Shown in pieces: positions 15,053 to 24,218 of a stretch of 64,000 bases of DNA. The first letter of the stretch is position 1. Every line of letters starts with the position of its first letter. Under the pieces are notes generated by a model, which searched no databases, was not told where the DNA came from, and saw only the letters and a program-made list of their open reading frames with translations. The stretch is from CAYNZP01 sp964401835. GTDB lineage: Bacteria > Planctomycetota > Phycisphaerae > SM23-33. Location of the stretch: assembly GCA_964401835.1 (NCBI GenBank), contig CAYNZP010000009.1, positions 49,157-113,156 on the forward strand, written 5' to 3'. Position numbers and translations under genes: made by a program.

Positions 15053-17734
15053 TCATGCTTCGTCTTCGCCGGAAATTTCTTCCGCTTCTGCAGAAGGCTT
15101 TTTTTCGGCCGGAGTGTCATTGTCGACTTCCAGCGGCAGCTGGCCCTGCGAGGAATCTTCCGTAACCACGCGAGCTATAGAAACAAGCTTATCGCCCTTT
15201 TTAAGTGCGATTACCCGAACGCCCTGTGTCGCCCGGCCGATCGTGCGCACCTCGCTTACACCTGTGCGGACAATCATGCCAGTTTGAGTAATCAGCATGA
15301 GCTCGTCAGCTTCACGGATTGACTTCATGCCCACAACTTTACCATTGCGCTCGGTTGTCTTGATGTTGATGATTCCATAACCACCGCGGCTCTGAATACG
15401 GTATTCTTCGAAGCTTGTCCGCTTGCCATAGCCGTTTTCGCAAACGGTAAGCAATGTTGCCATCGGGTCGACAATGGCCATATCCACTACTTCGTCACCC
15501 TTGCGCAGATTAATGCCACGCACGCCAGCTGCGATTCGGCCCATCGGTCTGGCGTCGGTTTCCTTGAACCGAATCGCCTGTCCGTTACGGGTCGCCAGAA
15601 TGATCTCGTCGTTTCCTCGAGTAATGGCCACATTAATTACAACGTCACCTTTACCAACGCCGGTCGCTTGAATGCCCCCACGCCTGGGGTTGGAGTAAGC
15701 TTTCAGTGCGGTCTTTTTGATCTGTCCGCTTTTAGTGGCGGTAACGAGGAACCTGTCATCAAATTCGCGAACAGCAACAACTGCGCAGATTTTTTCATCT
15801 TTTTTAATCGGCAGCAGGTTGACAATGGCCCGGCCTTTGGACTGCCTGGACATCGAAGGAATATCGTAAACCTTCAGCCAGTGCATGCGGCCGTTATTGA
15901 GGAATACCAGCATGTAATCGTGCGTCGAGGCGATAAACAGCTCTTCGACAAAATCGCCTTCCTTGGAATCCGAGCCGATAATGCCCTTGCCGCCCCTGCC
16001 CTGGCGACGATAAGTCGTAAGCGGCATGCGCTTGATATAACCCTCGTGGCTAAGCGTTACGACGACGTCTTCCTCGGCAATGAGGTCTTCAATGTTAAAA
16101 TCTTCAACGCCGGCGACTATTTCCGTGCGACGTTCGTCGCCATATTTGTCCTTAAGCTCGTGGATATCCTCGCGGATCACATCCAAAAGCAGGGTTTCTT
16201 CCCGAAGGATGGCTTCATGGCCTTCGATTTCATCGACAAGTTTGGTGTAATTTTCCGCGAGTTTTTCGATTTCCAGGCCTGTCAAACGCTGCAACTGCAT
16301 TGCAAGGATAGCGTCAGCCTGTACACCGGTAAGGGTTTGGGCCTCCTTGCTGGTCTTTTCGACAAACGTCTTGGGCAAAAGCTTGCGAACAGTGGCAGAC
16401 TCCGTCAGGCGGAGCTTATGAGCCATCAAACGCTGCTTTGCCGTCGGCACATCGGGAGACTTCTTGATTATCTCGATGATGCTGTCGATATCCGCAACCG
16501 CAAGTATCAAGCCTTCCAAAATATGTGCACGCTGACGGGCTCGACGCAGCAAGAACATCGTCCTGCGGCGGATTACTTCCTTGCGATGCTCGAGGAAGTG
16601 GAAGAGCATTTCCTTGAGGCCAAGGGTCTGTGGGGCACGGTTAACCAGAGCAATATTAATTATGCTGAATGTCGATTGCAGCGACGTGAACTTGTAAAGC
16701 TGATTTACGACAACTTCCTCCTCGGCGCCTTTTTTCAGGTCCACGACAATTCGCATGCCAGTGCGGTCGGAATGGTCCTGAACGTCGGAGATATCCGGAA
16801 TCTTGCCAGCCTTAACGGTGTCGGCAATACGCTCGATGATCGTTGTTTTGAGAACCTGATACGGAATCTCAGTTATGATAATCTGACTCTTGCCACCGCG
16901 TGTCTGCTCTGTATGCATCTTGGCGCGGACGATGACTTTGCTGCGTCCCGTGCGGTAACCTTCGACAATACCCTTTCGGCCGCAGATAAGCCCACCAGTC
17001 GGGAAGTCCGGGCCCTTGACGATCTTCATCAGGTCTTCGACCTCAGCTTCGGGATTGTCTATCAGACAAAGCAGAGCATCACAAATTTCTGTCAGGTTAT
17101 GCGGGGCCATGCTTGTAGCCATACCAACGGCAATACCCTGCGAACCATTTACGAGAAGGTTGGGAAACTTGCTCGGAAGTACGGTCGGCTCGGTTCGCGT
17201 GTCGTCATAGTTCGGCTGCATATCGACGGTGTCGAGGTTCAAATCCTCGAGCATCTCCATCGCCACAGCCGTCATGCGTGCTTCCGTGTATCGCATAGCT
17301 GCCGGGGGGTCGCCATCGATAGAACCGAAGTTGCCCTGTGGATTGATAAGCGGACACCTCAGGGACCAGTGCTGACCAAGGCGAACCAGTGTCGGATAGA
17401 CAACACCCTCGCCGTGTGGGTGATAGTTACCGGATGTGTCGCCGGCGATCTTGGCGCATTTTCTGTGTTTGCTGCGCGGGCCGAGGCTGAGGTCGTTCAT
17501 AGCAACCATAACGCGTCGCTGCGACGGTTTGAGCCCGTCCCGTACGTCGGGAAGTGCGCGGTCCATTATTGTGCTCATCGCGTAGGTGAGATAGCTCTCT
17601 CGCATCTCCTCTTCGATGGGCAAATCCTCGATACGTTCATTATTGAACATTATCTGGGGAGCGGCCGGCTTTGCAGGAACTTCTGTTTGCTCAGCTTCGG
17701 GGGTTTCTTCTTGTGGAACGTTTTCTTCTGCCAC
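15053..17734 (-). CDS. gyrA: DNA gyrase subunit A
   Basis: 893 residues. The breakage-reunion domain has the active-site Tyr149 (AAMRYTEARMT) and SQRRVMVAM; the six-bladed C-terminal domain contains QGRGGKG, the GyrA box that separates gyrase from ParC. It makes double-strand breaks for negative supercoiling with GyrB, which is not in this window. In the quinolone region the sequence is YHPHGEGVVYP: positions matching E. coli D82, S83 and D87 are E109, G110 and P114. Thr/Gln/Glu-rich N-terminal tail of about 30 residues and an acidic C-terminal tail. Ends at the shared terminator. Confidence 0.97.
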   Translation of the reverse strand: MAEENVPQEETPEAEQTEVPAKPAAPQIMFNNERIEDLPIEEEMRESYLTYAMSTIMDRALPDVRDGLKPSQRRVMVAMNDLSLGPRSKHRKCAKIAGDTSGNYHPHGEGVVYPTLVRLGQHWSLRCPLINPQGNFGSIDGDPPAAMRYTEARMTAVAMEMLEDLNLDTVDMQPNYDDTRTEPTVLPSKFPNLLVNGSQGIAVGMATSMAPHNLTEICDALLCLIDNPEAEVEDLMKIVKGPDFPTGGLICGRKGIVEGYRTGRSKVIVRAKMHTEQTRGGKSQIIITEIPYQVLKTTIIERIADTVKAGKIPDISDVQDHSDRTGMRIVVDLKKGAEEEVVVNQLYKFTSLQSTFSIINIALVNRAPQTLGLKEMLFHFLEHRKEVIRRRTMFLLRRARQRAHILEGLILAVADIDSIIEIIKKSPDVPTAKQRLMAHKLRLTESATVRKLLPKTFVEKTSKEAQTLTGVQADAILAMQLQRLTGLEIEKLAENYTKLVDEIEGHEAILREETLLLDVIREDIHELKDKYGDERRTEIVAGVEDFNIEDLIAEEDVVVTLSHEGYIKRMPLTTYRRQGRGGKGIIGSDSKEGDFVEELFIASTHDYMLVFLNNGRMHWLKVYDIPSMSRQSKGRAIVNLLPIKKDEKICAVVAVREFDDRFLVTATKSGQIKKTALKAYSNPRRGGIQATGVGKGDVVINVAITRGNDEIILATRNGQAIRFKETDARPMGRIAAGVRGINLRKGDEVVDMAIVDPMATLLTVCENGYGKRTSFEEYRIQSRGGYGIINIKTTERNGKVVGMKSIREADELMLITQTGMIVRTGVSEVRTIGRATQGVRVIALKKGDKLVSIARVVTEDSSQGQLPLEVDNDTPAEKKPSAEAEEISGEDEA

Positions 17735-17855
17735 GTATTCAACTCCGTTTAAATACCTTGATGAAAGAGTGGTAATTTATCACAAAAGCGGGCCAATGTC
17801 ACCATCAAGACACAATATCATTTCTTCCAGACAAAGCTTTCAGGCAGCATACATT

Positions 17856-18875
17856 TTAAAGGTCTTCGTCTGGCTTGACTTCCTTGCGAACAACTCGTTT
17901 TACGCCGTAAGTCCTTGCGTTTGTGGACTCGAAATATATCCGCATCATAAGTTCGCCAATCAGGCCGGTCGCAAGGAAAAGAAGTGCCATGACGAACAAC
18001 ATGAATCCCAGCGCCATCAAAGGTGCATGCTTTTCAAACAAATGAAAGTCATTCCATTGCACTATCTTACGGATGCCTCCGTATGCAAGTATGCCAAATC
18101 CGGCCAGGCCGCTCACCATGCCCCACTTTCCGAAGAAGTGAAGCGGACGAGTGAGATAGTTGCTGATAAACCGAAGCGTCAGGATATCAAGAGCCACCCT
18201 AAACGTTCGTGTTATGCCGTAATTGCTCTTGCCGGATGCCCGGCGAACGTTTTTTATCGGCACTTCACAAATCTTCGCGCCGAGGCGGGCACAGATAGCC
18301 GGAACGAAGCGGTGCATATCACCATAAAGGCGGACGTCCTCGATAACTTCGCGGCGGTAAGCTTTAAAGGTCGTGCCGAAATCGTGCAAACTCACGCCCG
18401 ATACCTTCGCCAGCAGCCAATTGGCAATGCGGGAAGGAATACGTCGCATGATGAAATTGTCGCCCCGGCGAACTCGCCAGCCGCTGGCAATATCGTAGCC
18501 CTCGTCGATTTTCTTGATGAAAAGCGGAATCTCGTACGGATCGTGCTGGAGGTCGCCGTCCATAGCGATTATCACCTCACCGCTCGCCTTGTCGAAGCCT
18601 GCCTGAAGTGCTGTTGCCTGGCCGAAGTTCCGACGCAGGTCGACAAAGATTACCCTGTCGTCCTGTTGGGCTATTTCTTCAAGCCGCTGGGCTGTGGCGT
18701 CGGTACTGCCGTCGTTGACAAGGACAAACTCATAGCTGCCGCCAACGTGTCGCATAACACGAGCAATACGTTTGCAGAGTTTCTCTACGATATCCTGCTC
18801 GTTATAAAACGGCACGACAACGCTGTATTTAATCTTCTTAGCTTCTGGTTTTGATACTGTGGAGTAGACGTCCAT
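17856..18875 (-). CDS. GT2 polyprenyl-phosphate glycosyltransferase (DPM1/ArnC-like)
   Basis: 339 residues. GT-A catalytic domain with VVPFYNEQD, VNDGSTD, the DGDLQHDP metal-binding motif and the RRASGKSNYG loop, followed by two C-terminal membrane segments (about 250-275 and 290-315). Members move a sugar onto undecaprenyl- or dolichyl-phosphate at the inner membrane. It overlaps the upstream deacetylase gene by 38 nt; with that gene and the divergent LAB_N gene it forms a small lipid/envelope modification set. Confidence 0.9.
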   Translation of the reverse strand: MDVYSTVSKPEAKKIKYSVVVPFYNEQDIVEKLCKRIARVMRHVGGSYEFVLVNDGSTDATAQRLEEIAQQDDRVIFVDLRRNFGQATALQAGFDKASGEVIIAMDGDLQHDPYEIPLFIKKIDEGYDIASGWRVRRGDNFIMRRIPSRIANWLLAKVSGVSLHDFGTTFKAYRREVIEDVRLYGDMHRFVPAICARLGAKICEVPIKNVRRASGKSNYGITRTFRVALDILTLRFISNYLTRPLHFFGKWGMVSGLAGFGILAYGGIRKIVQWNDFHLFEKHAPLMALGFMLFVMALLFLATGLIGELMMRIYFESTNARTYGVKRVVRKEVKPDEDL

Positions 18876-19722
18876 AATTTGTCAATTCGATTCCATTTTG
18901 CTCGAATGCCTGCTTTACAGTCGGGTCACAAAGTGCGGCCAATTCTGCTTCGCGATTTTCGATAAGTCTCGTTACGCTCTCGTCCAGGCCGTAAGATTTG
19001 CCAGGATGAGTCATTATTTCTATAATGCCATCAACAGCTCTCAACGTTTCCGCTGCCTTTTTCAGCCACTTAGCGTCAATAAAGCCCGTATGCGCCACGC
19101 CCCAGCTACCGATAGTTCCTCGCAGCTGCGGAGCGATTTTTGCATTAACCCAGCCGAAGCAATTCAAAATACAGCTGAGGCGTCGCTGCTTCGCCGGGCA
19201 ATCAGGCCAATCCGTTCTCGGCCCGGGCAGTCTTTCGCCCTGCTGCCGAACGAAGGGGATATCATACCTTTTTGCGAGCCTGGCTACACGCGCGAAAATC
19301 GGACTAAATGCATGCGTATGACGGTGGCTGTCGAGGTGTGTCGGCTTTATGTCATTATCCAGAATCCAGCGAATCTGTGCGTCGAACTCAGTCTCGAAAA
19401 CTTTTATCAGCCAGGGCTTGAGCATACACGCCCTGATAACACCAGCCGCCGTGTATCGCATAATGCCGTCATCATCGGCAAGCTGCTGTCCAGCCGCAGA
19501 AAGCGGCGGCCCCTGTGAAACGTTCAGATGCACGCCAATGCCCAGGTCTGGTACTTCTCCTATGCGATTGACGGCCCCCTGGGCTGCGGGCATGTTGGCG
19601 GCAAGGGTCGTACTGGTGAGGATTCCATCGAGATGCGCAGAGATTATGCCCTCGGTTATCCCTTCAGAAAAACCAAAATCGTCAGCATTTATAATAACTC
19701 GTTTTTGTTTCTCTGTTTCCAT
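18838..19722 (-). CDS. ChbG/HpnK (YdjC) family carbohydrate deacetylase
   Basis: 294 residues. The start IINADDFGFSEGITEGI contains the metal-binding DD pair of the YdjC fold; IGVHLNVSQGPPLS and THLDSHRHTHAF supply the metal and catalytic His/Asp residues. Family enzymes remove acetyl groups from N-acetylated sugars (chito-oligosaccharides, or hopanoid glucosamine for HpnK). The overlapping GT2 gene favours a glycolipid substrate. No signal peptide. Confidence 0.88.
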   Translation of the reverse strand: METEKQKRVIINADDFGFSEGITEGIISAHLDGILTSTTLAANMPAAQGAVNRIGEVPDLGIGVHLNVSQGPPLSAAGQQLADDDGIMRYTAAGVIRACMLKPWLIKVFETEFDAQIRWILDNDIKPTHLDSHRHTHAFSPIFARVARLAKRYDIPFVRQQGERLPGPRTDWPDCPAKQRRLSCILNCFGWVNAKIAPQLRGTIGSWGVAHTGFIDAKWLKKAAETLRAVDGIIEIMTHPGKSYGLDESVTRLIENREAELAALCDPTVKQAFEQNGIELTNYGRLLHSIKTRS

Positions 19723-19843
19723 GGCAGCGCGGACAATTATAATGTCTGGAACCTTTGACTTACAGTTTGGGTATAAGCACTATCAGTGAATATTTCGAAA
19801 TATTTCGCAAAAACCAAAATAAACGAATTCGAAAGGAAATAAA

Positions 19844-20230
19844 GTGATCGCCATATTAAGCGAACTTTCCGGCAATATCAGCGAATTACTCAGCAAACTG
19901 AATCCCGAGGACATACCCGTCGCATGGCTGATCGTCGGCCTGACCGGCCAATTCATATTCGGCATGAGATTCGTCGTCCAATGGATAGCCACCGAGCGGG
20001 CGAAAAGGTCCGTAATTCCGCTGGCGTTCTGGTACCTCTCTCTTGTCGGTACCATTATCACGCTTGTCTACGCAATCGCTCGCAAAGACCCGGTCTTTAT
20101 CGCTAGTTTCAGCCTGAACCTGATAATCTATCTGCGGAACCTTTACTTCATCCATATCCACCCGAAAAAGATGGCTGCCGAGCAGGCTGTCGTGGTTCCG
20201 GCCACAGATGAAAATAATAACGAGGACTAA
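19844..20230 (+). CDS. LAB_N domain membrane protein (lipid-A-disaccharide synthase N-terminal-like)
   Basis: 128 residues from GTG 19844, with AAAGGAAAT just upstream. Three hydrophobic segments (about 25-45, 55-75, 80-98) with the LAB_N pattern GLTGQFIFGMRFVVQWIATE and LIIYLRNLYF. Stand-alone LAB_N proteins are commonly next to GT2 genes for lipid A decoration, as here across the divergent promoter. Exact role unknown. Its TAA shares one base with the gluQ start. Confidence 0.88.
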   Translation: MIAILSELSGNISELLSKLNPEDIPVAWLIVGLTGQFIFGMRFVVQWIATERAKRSVIPLAFWYLSLVGTIITLVYAIARKDPVFIASFSLNLIIYLRNLYFIHIHPKKMAAEQAVVVPATDENNNED

Positions 20231-21183
20231 TGGCAACTGAAGGCATAACACGCCTGGCCCCCTCCCCAACCGGGGCACTGCATCTGGGCAACGCACGCAC
20301 GTTCTTCATTAACCATCTGCTGGCCAGGCACTACGGCTGGCGCATGCTGATGCGAATCGAGGACCTGGACGGACCTCGCACCAAGGCTGGAGCGGCTGAG
20401 CAGGCACTGGACGAACTAAGCTGGCTGGGCTTGGAATGGGAGCAGCCGATTGCTTATCAGTCTCACAGGCATCTCATTTATCAACAGTCGCTGGAACAGC
20501 TCATAGACACCGGGGCAGCTTACCCCTGCACATGCAGCCGAAAAGACATCCTGCTAGCCGGCGGAGCCCCGCACATCGAAGACGGCATAACGAGTTACCC
20601 CGGCACTTGCCGTGGAAAATACAAATCGCTCGCCCACGCCGAGGAAAAATCTTCCCGGCCGGTTGCGTGGCGACTGCACGTTCCAGATGAGCCGATTACC
20701 GTTGAAGATCAGTTTTTCGGCACACATCAGATCAACCTGGCCAAAACTACCGGCGACTTCGTGGTTTTCAGAAACGAAGGGCTGGCGTCGTACCAGTTGG
20801 CCGTCGTGGTAGATGACTATGCTGCGGGCGTAACAGAAATCGTCCGCGGCGACGACCTGCTCGAATCGGCAGCAAGGCAGATTTATCTCCGTAGGTTGCT
20901 GGGCCTTGATGGACAAGTTAGATATTGGCATCTGCCGCTGGTAGTTGGCGAGGATGGCATACGCCTTGCCAAACGCCACGGTGATACGAGAATCGCTCAT
21001 TATCGACAATTGGGAGCGACTCCGCAGCGAGTGCTCGGATTGTTGGGATATTGGTCCGGCCTGCTTAGAAAGCGCAAGAAAATATCGCTGGAAGACCTCT
21101 TGGAAAAATTCGACATCGAAAAACTCTCACACGAGAAGGTTGTTTTCACAAAGAAAGATGATAAATTCCTCTCTGGCAAATAG
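20230..21183 (+). CDS. gluQ: Glutamyl-Q tRNA(Asp) synthetase
   Basis: 317 residues: a truncated GluRS catalytic core without anticodon-binding domain. HIGH-like GALHLGNAR and KMSKS-like RLAKRHGD are present; CTCSRKD and a later YPGTC suggest the zinc site. The enzyme activates glutamate without tRNA and attaches it to queuosine-34 of tRNA-Asp. Full-length GluRS would be about 480 residues, so length supports GluQ. It shares one base with the LAB_N stop and is followed 18 nt later by the next gene. Confidence 0.93.
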   Translation: MATEGITRLAPSPTGALHLGNARTFFINHLLARHYGWRMLMRIEDLDGPRTKAGAAEQALDELSWLGLEWEQPIAYQSHRHLIYQQSLEQLIDTGAAYPCTCSRKDILLAGGAPHIEDGITSYPGTCRGKYKSLAHAEEKSSRPVAWRLHVPDEPITVEDQFFGTHQINLAKTTGDFVVFRNEGLASYQLAVVVDDYAAGVTEIVRGDDLLESAARQIYLRRLLGLDGQVRYWHLPLVVGEDGIRLAKRHGDTRIAHYRQLGATPQRVLGLLGYWSGLLRKRKKISLEDLLEKFDIEKLSHEKVVFTKKDDKFLSGK

Positions 21184-21201
21184 GTTTATCGGGAATAAGA
21201 A

Positions 21202-22296
21202 ATGCCCTATAAAAAAATAGATTCTACAAAAATCAAAGTCCTGCCGCTCTCGCAGCGGAAAAGTTATATCAATATTGAAGACGCCGCCTGCAACCCCAGC
21301 GAAACACCACCCGACGCCGGCCCGCTTTCCGGGCAGATAGACGCACTTGTTGAACGAATTAAAAAGGCACGCGAAAAAGGCGCCTCGGTAATGTTGGCCT
21401 ACGGTGCTCACCTGATAAAAAACGGCGGCGGCCCGTTGCTCAACTCCCTTATCGAAGGCGGCTTTGTTACGCACGTTGCAACGCAGGGGGGAGGAACTAT
21501 TCACGACTGGGAATTCGCATTTCAGGGCAAATCCAGCGAATCGGTCAAGGACAACGCCCCCATCGGCCAGTTCGGCAGCTGGGATGAAACCGGCAAAAGT
21601 ATCAACCTGGCTGTTATCGCAGGTGCCGCCGAAGGCTTGGGCTATGGCGAAGCTTTGGGCAGATTCATTACCCAAGACGGCGTAGAACTCCCGGACCCGG
21701 CCCAGCTGGAAAAGGAAATCGCAGCCCAACCAACTGCCCCACTTGCCGCAGCCAAAGCGGACCTGCTCCAGACAATGCAAAAATTCGGCCTCGGTGGCGG
21801 GAAGCTGACCGTAGAGCATCCTTACAAGAAATATTCTGCCCTTGCCTGTGCATACGAAAAGAAGGTTCCATTTACGGTCCATCCGGGCATCGGCTATGAC
21901 ATCATCGTCAATCATCCGTATTACAACGGCGGCGCTATCGGCCGGGCCTCACACACTGACGCACAAATCTTCGCTGCCAGCGTAGAAAATTTAACCAGCG
22001 GCGTTTTTATCTCGGTTGGCTCGGCAATCATGAGCCCGCAGGTATTCGAAAAGGCCTTCAGTGCAGCTAACAACCTGCGTCAGCAACAAGGCCAGCCGTT
22101 TATCAACGACCATTTCATCGCCATCGTGGACATTCAGGAAGGCGGGGACTGGGACTGGACCAAGGGCGAGCCAACAAAAGACCATCCAGCCTACTATCTA
22201 AGATTCTGCAAAAGTTTCTACCGCATGGGCGGGACGGTGGACTATCTCTGCGGCGACAACAGGCTGGTACTTGCAAATCTGATAGCAAAATTGTGA
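21202..22296 (+). CDS. Conserved protein, possibly deoxyhypusine-synthase-like
   Basis: 364 residues. A Rossmann-like core is suggested by ASVMLAYGAHLIKNGGGPLL and THVATQGGGTIHDWE, which recall the NAD-binding part of deoxyhypusine synthase, and a second glycine-rich part (GVFISVGSAIMSPQVFEKA). The family's catalytic SGA.PDEAVSWGK segment is not seen, so eIF5A-type modification is not supported. No signal peptide or membrane segment. The gene overlaps tmk at its end (GTG/TGA) and lies in a gluQ-tmk-holB run. Function should be taken as unknown. Confidence 0.6.
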   Translation: MPYKKIDSTKIKVLPLSQRKSYINIEDAACNPSETPPDAGPLSGQIDALVERIKKAREKGASVMLAYGAHLIKNGGGPLLNSLIEGGFVTHVATQGGGTIHDWEFAFQGKSSESVKDNAPIGQFGSWDETGKSINLAVIAGAAEGLGYGEALGRFITQDGVELPDPAQLEKEIAAQPTAPLAAAKADLLQTMQKFGLGGGKLTVEHPYKKYSALACAYEKKVPFTVHPGIGYDIIVNHPYYNGGAIGRASHTDAQIFAASVENLTSGVFISVGSAIMSPQVFEKAFSAANNLRQQQGQPFINDHFIAIVDIQEGGDWDWTKGEPTKDHPAYYLRFCKSFYRMGGTVDYLCGDNRLVLANLIAKL

Positions 22297-22958
22297 AAAA
22301 AAATATGAGCGATTTAGCTAAAAACCTGAAAGACAAACTTACTGGCAGGTTCCTCGTAATCGATGGCCCCGACGGAGCCGGCAAGAGCACGCAGATAAAA
22401 CAACTCGCCGAGCACCTTCAAAGCTACGGCGTCGAGGTAGTTCAAACCCGCGACCCCGGCGGGACGACTATCGGCGACAAGATACGCCATATCCTGCTGG
22501 ACAATTCACACAACGAAATGACCGTCTCCTGCGAAATGCTACTCTACATGGCCAGCCGCGCACAGCTGATGGGTGAGGTCATCGCACCAGCCATTGCGAA
22601 AAACCAATGTGTTATTTGCGACCGCTGGGTCAGCTCAACTCTTGCTTATCAGGTCGCCGAAGCCAAAGCGACTCCGCAGGAAATAATCGACGTATACAAC
22701 GCCGCCCTGAAAACCCGCTGGCCGGACCTGACGATCATCCTGGACCTACCCCCGGATGAAGGCCTGAAAAGAATCACCGGCACGCCGGACAGGATGGAAG
22801 CCAAGGGTGTCGAATTTCACCAAAAGGTTTACGACCGCTTCATCGCCCAGGCCAAAGAGCAGCCGGATATTTTCGCACTCGTTGACGCGACCGGAGCTGT
22901 CGAAGATGTGCAGAAGCGACTCCGTGAAACACTGGAAAACTGGACCTTTCCTAAATAA
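22293..22958 (+). CDS. tmk: Thymidylate kinase
   Basis: 221 residues. P-loop GPDGAGKST, DRWVSSTLAYQ (the DR motif) and the TRDPGGT loop identify dTMP kinase, which makes dTDP for DNA synthesis. The frame opens at GTG 22293, overlapping the previous stop; ATG 22305 is another possible start, and either leaves a 12-16 residue tail before the core. A pair with holB immediately downstream is a common bacterial arrangement. Confidence 0.95.
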   Translation: MKKNMSDLAKNLKDKLTGRFLVIDGPDGAGKSTQIKQLAEHLQSYGVEVVQTRDPGGTTIGDKIRHILLDNSHNEMTVSCEMLLYMASRAQLMGEVIAPAIAKNQCVICDRWVSSTLAYQVAEAKATPQEIIDVYNAALKTRWPDLTIILDLPPDEGLKRITGTPDRMEAKGVEFHQKVYDRFIAQAKEQPDIFALVDATGAVEDVQKRLRETLENWTFPK

Positions 22959-22960
22959 CC

Positions 22961-24115
22961 ATGCCGGAATTTCTTGAGATAATCGGACAGGAAAAGGCTA
23001 TCGCCCGCCTGCAGCGATCCATGGCTGGGCAGCGAATGCCTCACTCGTTTTTATTCACGGGACCAGCCGGTGTCGGAAGAAGAACTACAGCTATCGCGCT
23101 GGGTAAGACGCTGCTTTGTGAAAAACCCCTAAGCCAGGCAAACGCCGGAAAATTCCCCGACCTTGAGGATAATTTCCAGCTCAAGCAGTCATGCGGTGCG
23201 TGCAACAGCTGCAAGATGATCGAAGCCGGCACGCATCCGGATTTCCAACTGGTTTACAAGGAACTCGCTCGCTATCACGATGATGCGTCCGTCCGCAGCC
23301 GAGTCATGCAGGAACTTGGCATACCTGTTATTCGAAGTTTTCTTATCTCGCCATCCACTCAGTCTTCTTCGCAAGGCCGGGGCAAGGTTTTTGTGGTACT
23401 CGAATCCGAGCTTCTGAGCATACCCGCCCAGAACGCCATGCTGAAAACGCTGGAAGAACCGCCGGACGGCGTGACGATTATCTTAATCTGCACCCGCAGT
23501 GAAGAACTTCTACCAACAACTCGAAGCCGCTGCTCAACGATAAGCTTCGCACTTCTGCTGGCAGATTTCGTTAAAGGAAAGTTGGTCAAATCCGGCATAG
23601 AGGCCGCCGAAGCCGACTTCTGGGCGCACTTTACCGGCGGATCGGTCGGTCGGGCATTGAAGTTGGCTCAGCAGGGAATGTATGAAATCAAACAGGACGT
23701 AATCGACCGAATCGCGTCTCCAGATGCTCAAAGCAGCGAAAACCTCGGCGACCATCTGGCCAAGCTGGCCGACAAACTCGCAACGGCAGCTGTTGCAGCC
23801 GCAAAAAAACTCGATGGAGCCGATCTTTCCAAGGCCCTGGCCAGCCGGCGCAGCACCGGAATAATGCTCGAGCTTATCGCAAGTGCCTTCAGTGACGCTG
23901 TGACAATAGCCACTCAAACCGATCGGCCGTTGATTAACTCCGACCAAAGCCATGCCGTCAATTGCCTTGCAAGGCGATTTTCCCCCACTGAGCTGGCCAG
24001 AGTTATCGAGCAATTAAGTAGTTACGAAAAGCTGCTCTGGCGAAATGTTAATCCTAAAGTCGTTTGGGATAACGTAGTTATAACCTGCTGCTCAGCCGCT
24101 CCGCTTGAGCTGTAA
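22961..24115 (+). CDS. holB: DNA polymerase III delta-prime subunit
   Basis: 384 residues. The clamp-loader ATPase fold begins FLEIIGQEKAIARLQRSM; the P-loop is GPAGVGRRT (34-42), with Arg at the usual Lys position, as expected of a delta-prime subunit that does not hydrolyse ATP. A zinc finger is formed by the Cys pairs CGACNSCK and an upstream Cys, and the RSRC motif supplies the arginine finger. Delta-prime opens the beta clamp with delta and gamma/tau. Two bases after tmk. Confidence 0.9.
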   Translation: MPEFLEIIGQEKAIARLQRSMAGQRMPHSFLFTGPAGVGRRTTAIALGKTLLCEKPLSQANAGKFPDLEDNFQLKQSCGACNSCKMIEAGTHPDFQLVYKELARYHDDASVRSRVMQELGIPVIRSFLISPSTQSSSQGRGKVFVVLESELLSIPAQNAMLKTLEEPPDGVTIILICTRSEELLPTTRSRCSTISFALLLADFVKGKLVKSGIEAAEADFWAHFTGGSVGRALKLAQQGMYEIKQDVIDRIASPDAQSSENLGDHLAKLADKLATAAVAAAKKLDGADLSKALASRRSTGIMLELIASAFSDAVTIATQTDRPLINSDQSHAVNCLARRFSPTELARVIEQLSSYEKLLWRNVNPKVVWDNVVITCCSAAPLEL

Positions 24116-24138
24116 CCCTTTTTAAGCCTTTTTATCCG

Positions 24139-24169
24139 TTGACACTTACGCCGTTCTAGCCCCTAATAT
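24139..24169 (+). promoter_or_regulatory. Possible promoter for the ABC exporter
   Basis: TTGACA (24139-24144) and TAATAT (24164-24169) with a 19-nt spacer, longer than ideal. It lies 50 nt before the ATG at 24219 in the only gap between holB and the transporter. Confidence 0.35.
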
Positions 24170-24218
24170 TTGCCTGTATTTAAAGAATGATTCTTTAAAA
24201 ATTCTTGAAGAGTAATAA

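Noticed and set aside
15668..17752. 694-residue open frame on the plus strand
   Set aside because: Exactly antisense to gyrA, with no family features; long antisense frames are common opposite conserved genes of this base composition.
17616..18854. 412-residue open frame on the plus strand
   Set aside because: Antisense to the GT2 gene and the gyrA start, no recognisable motif.
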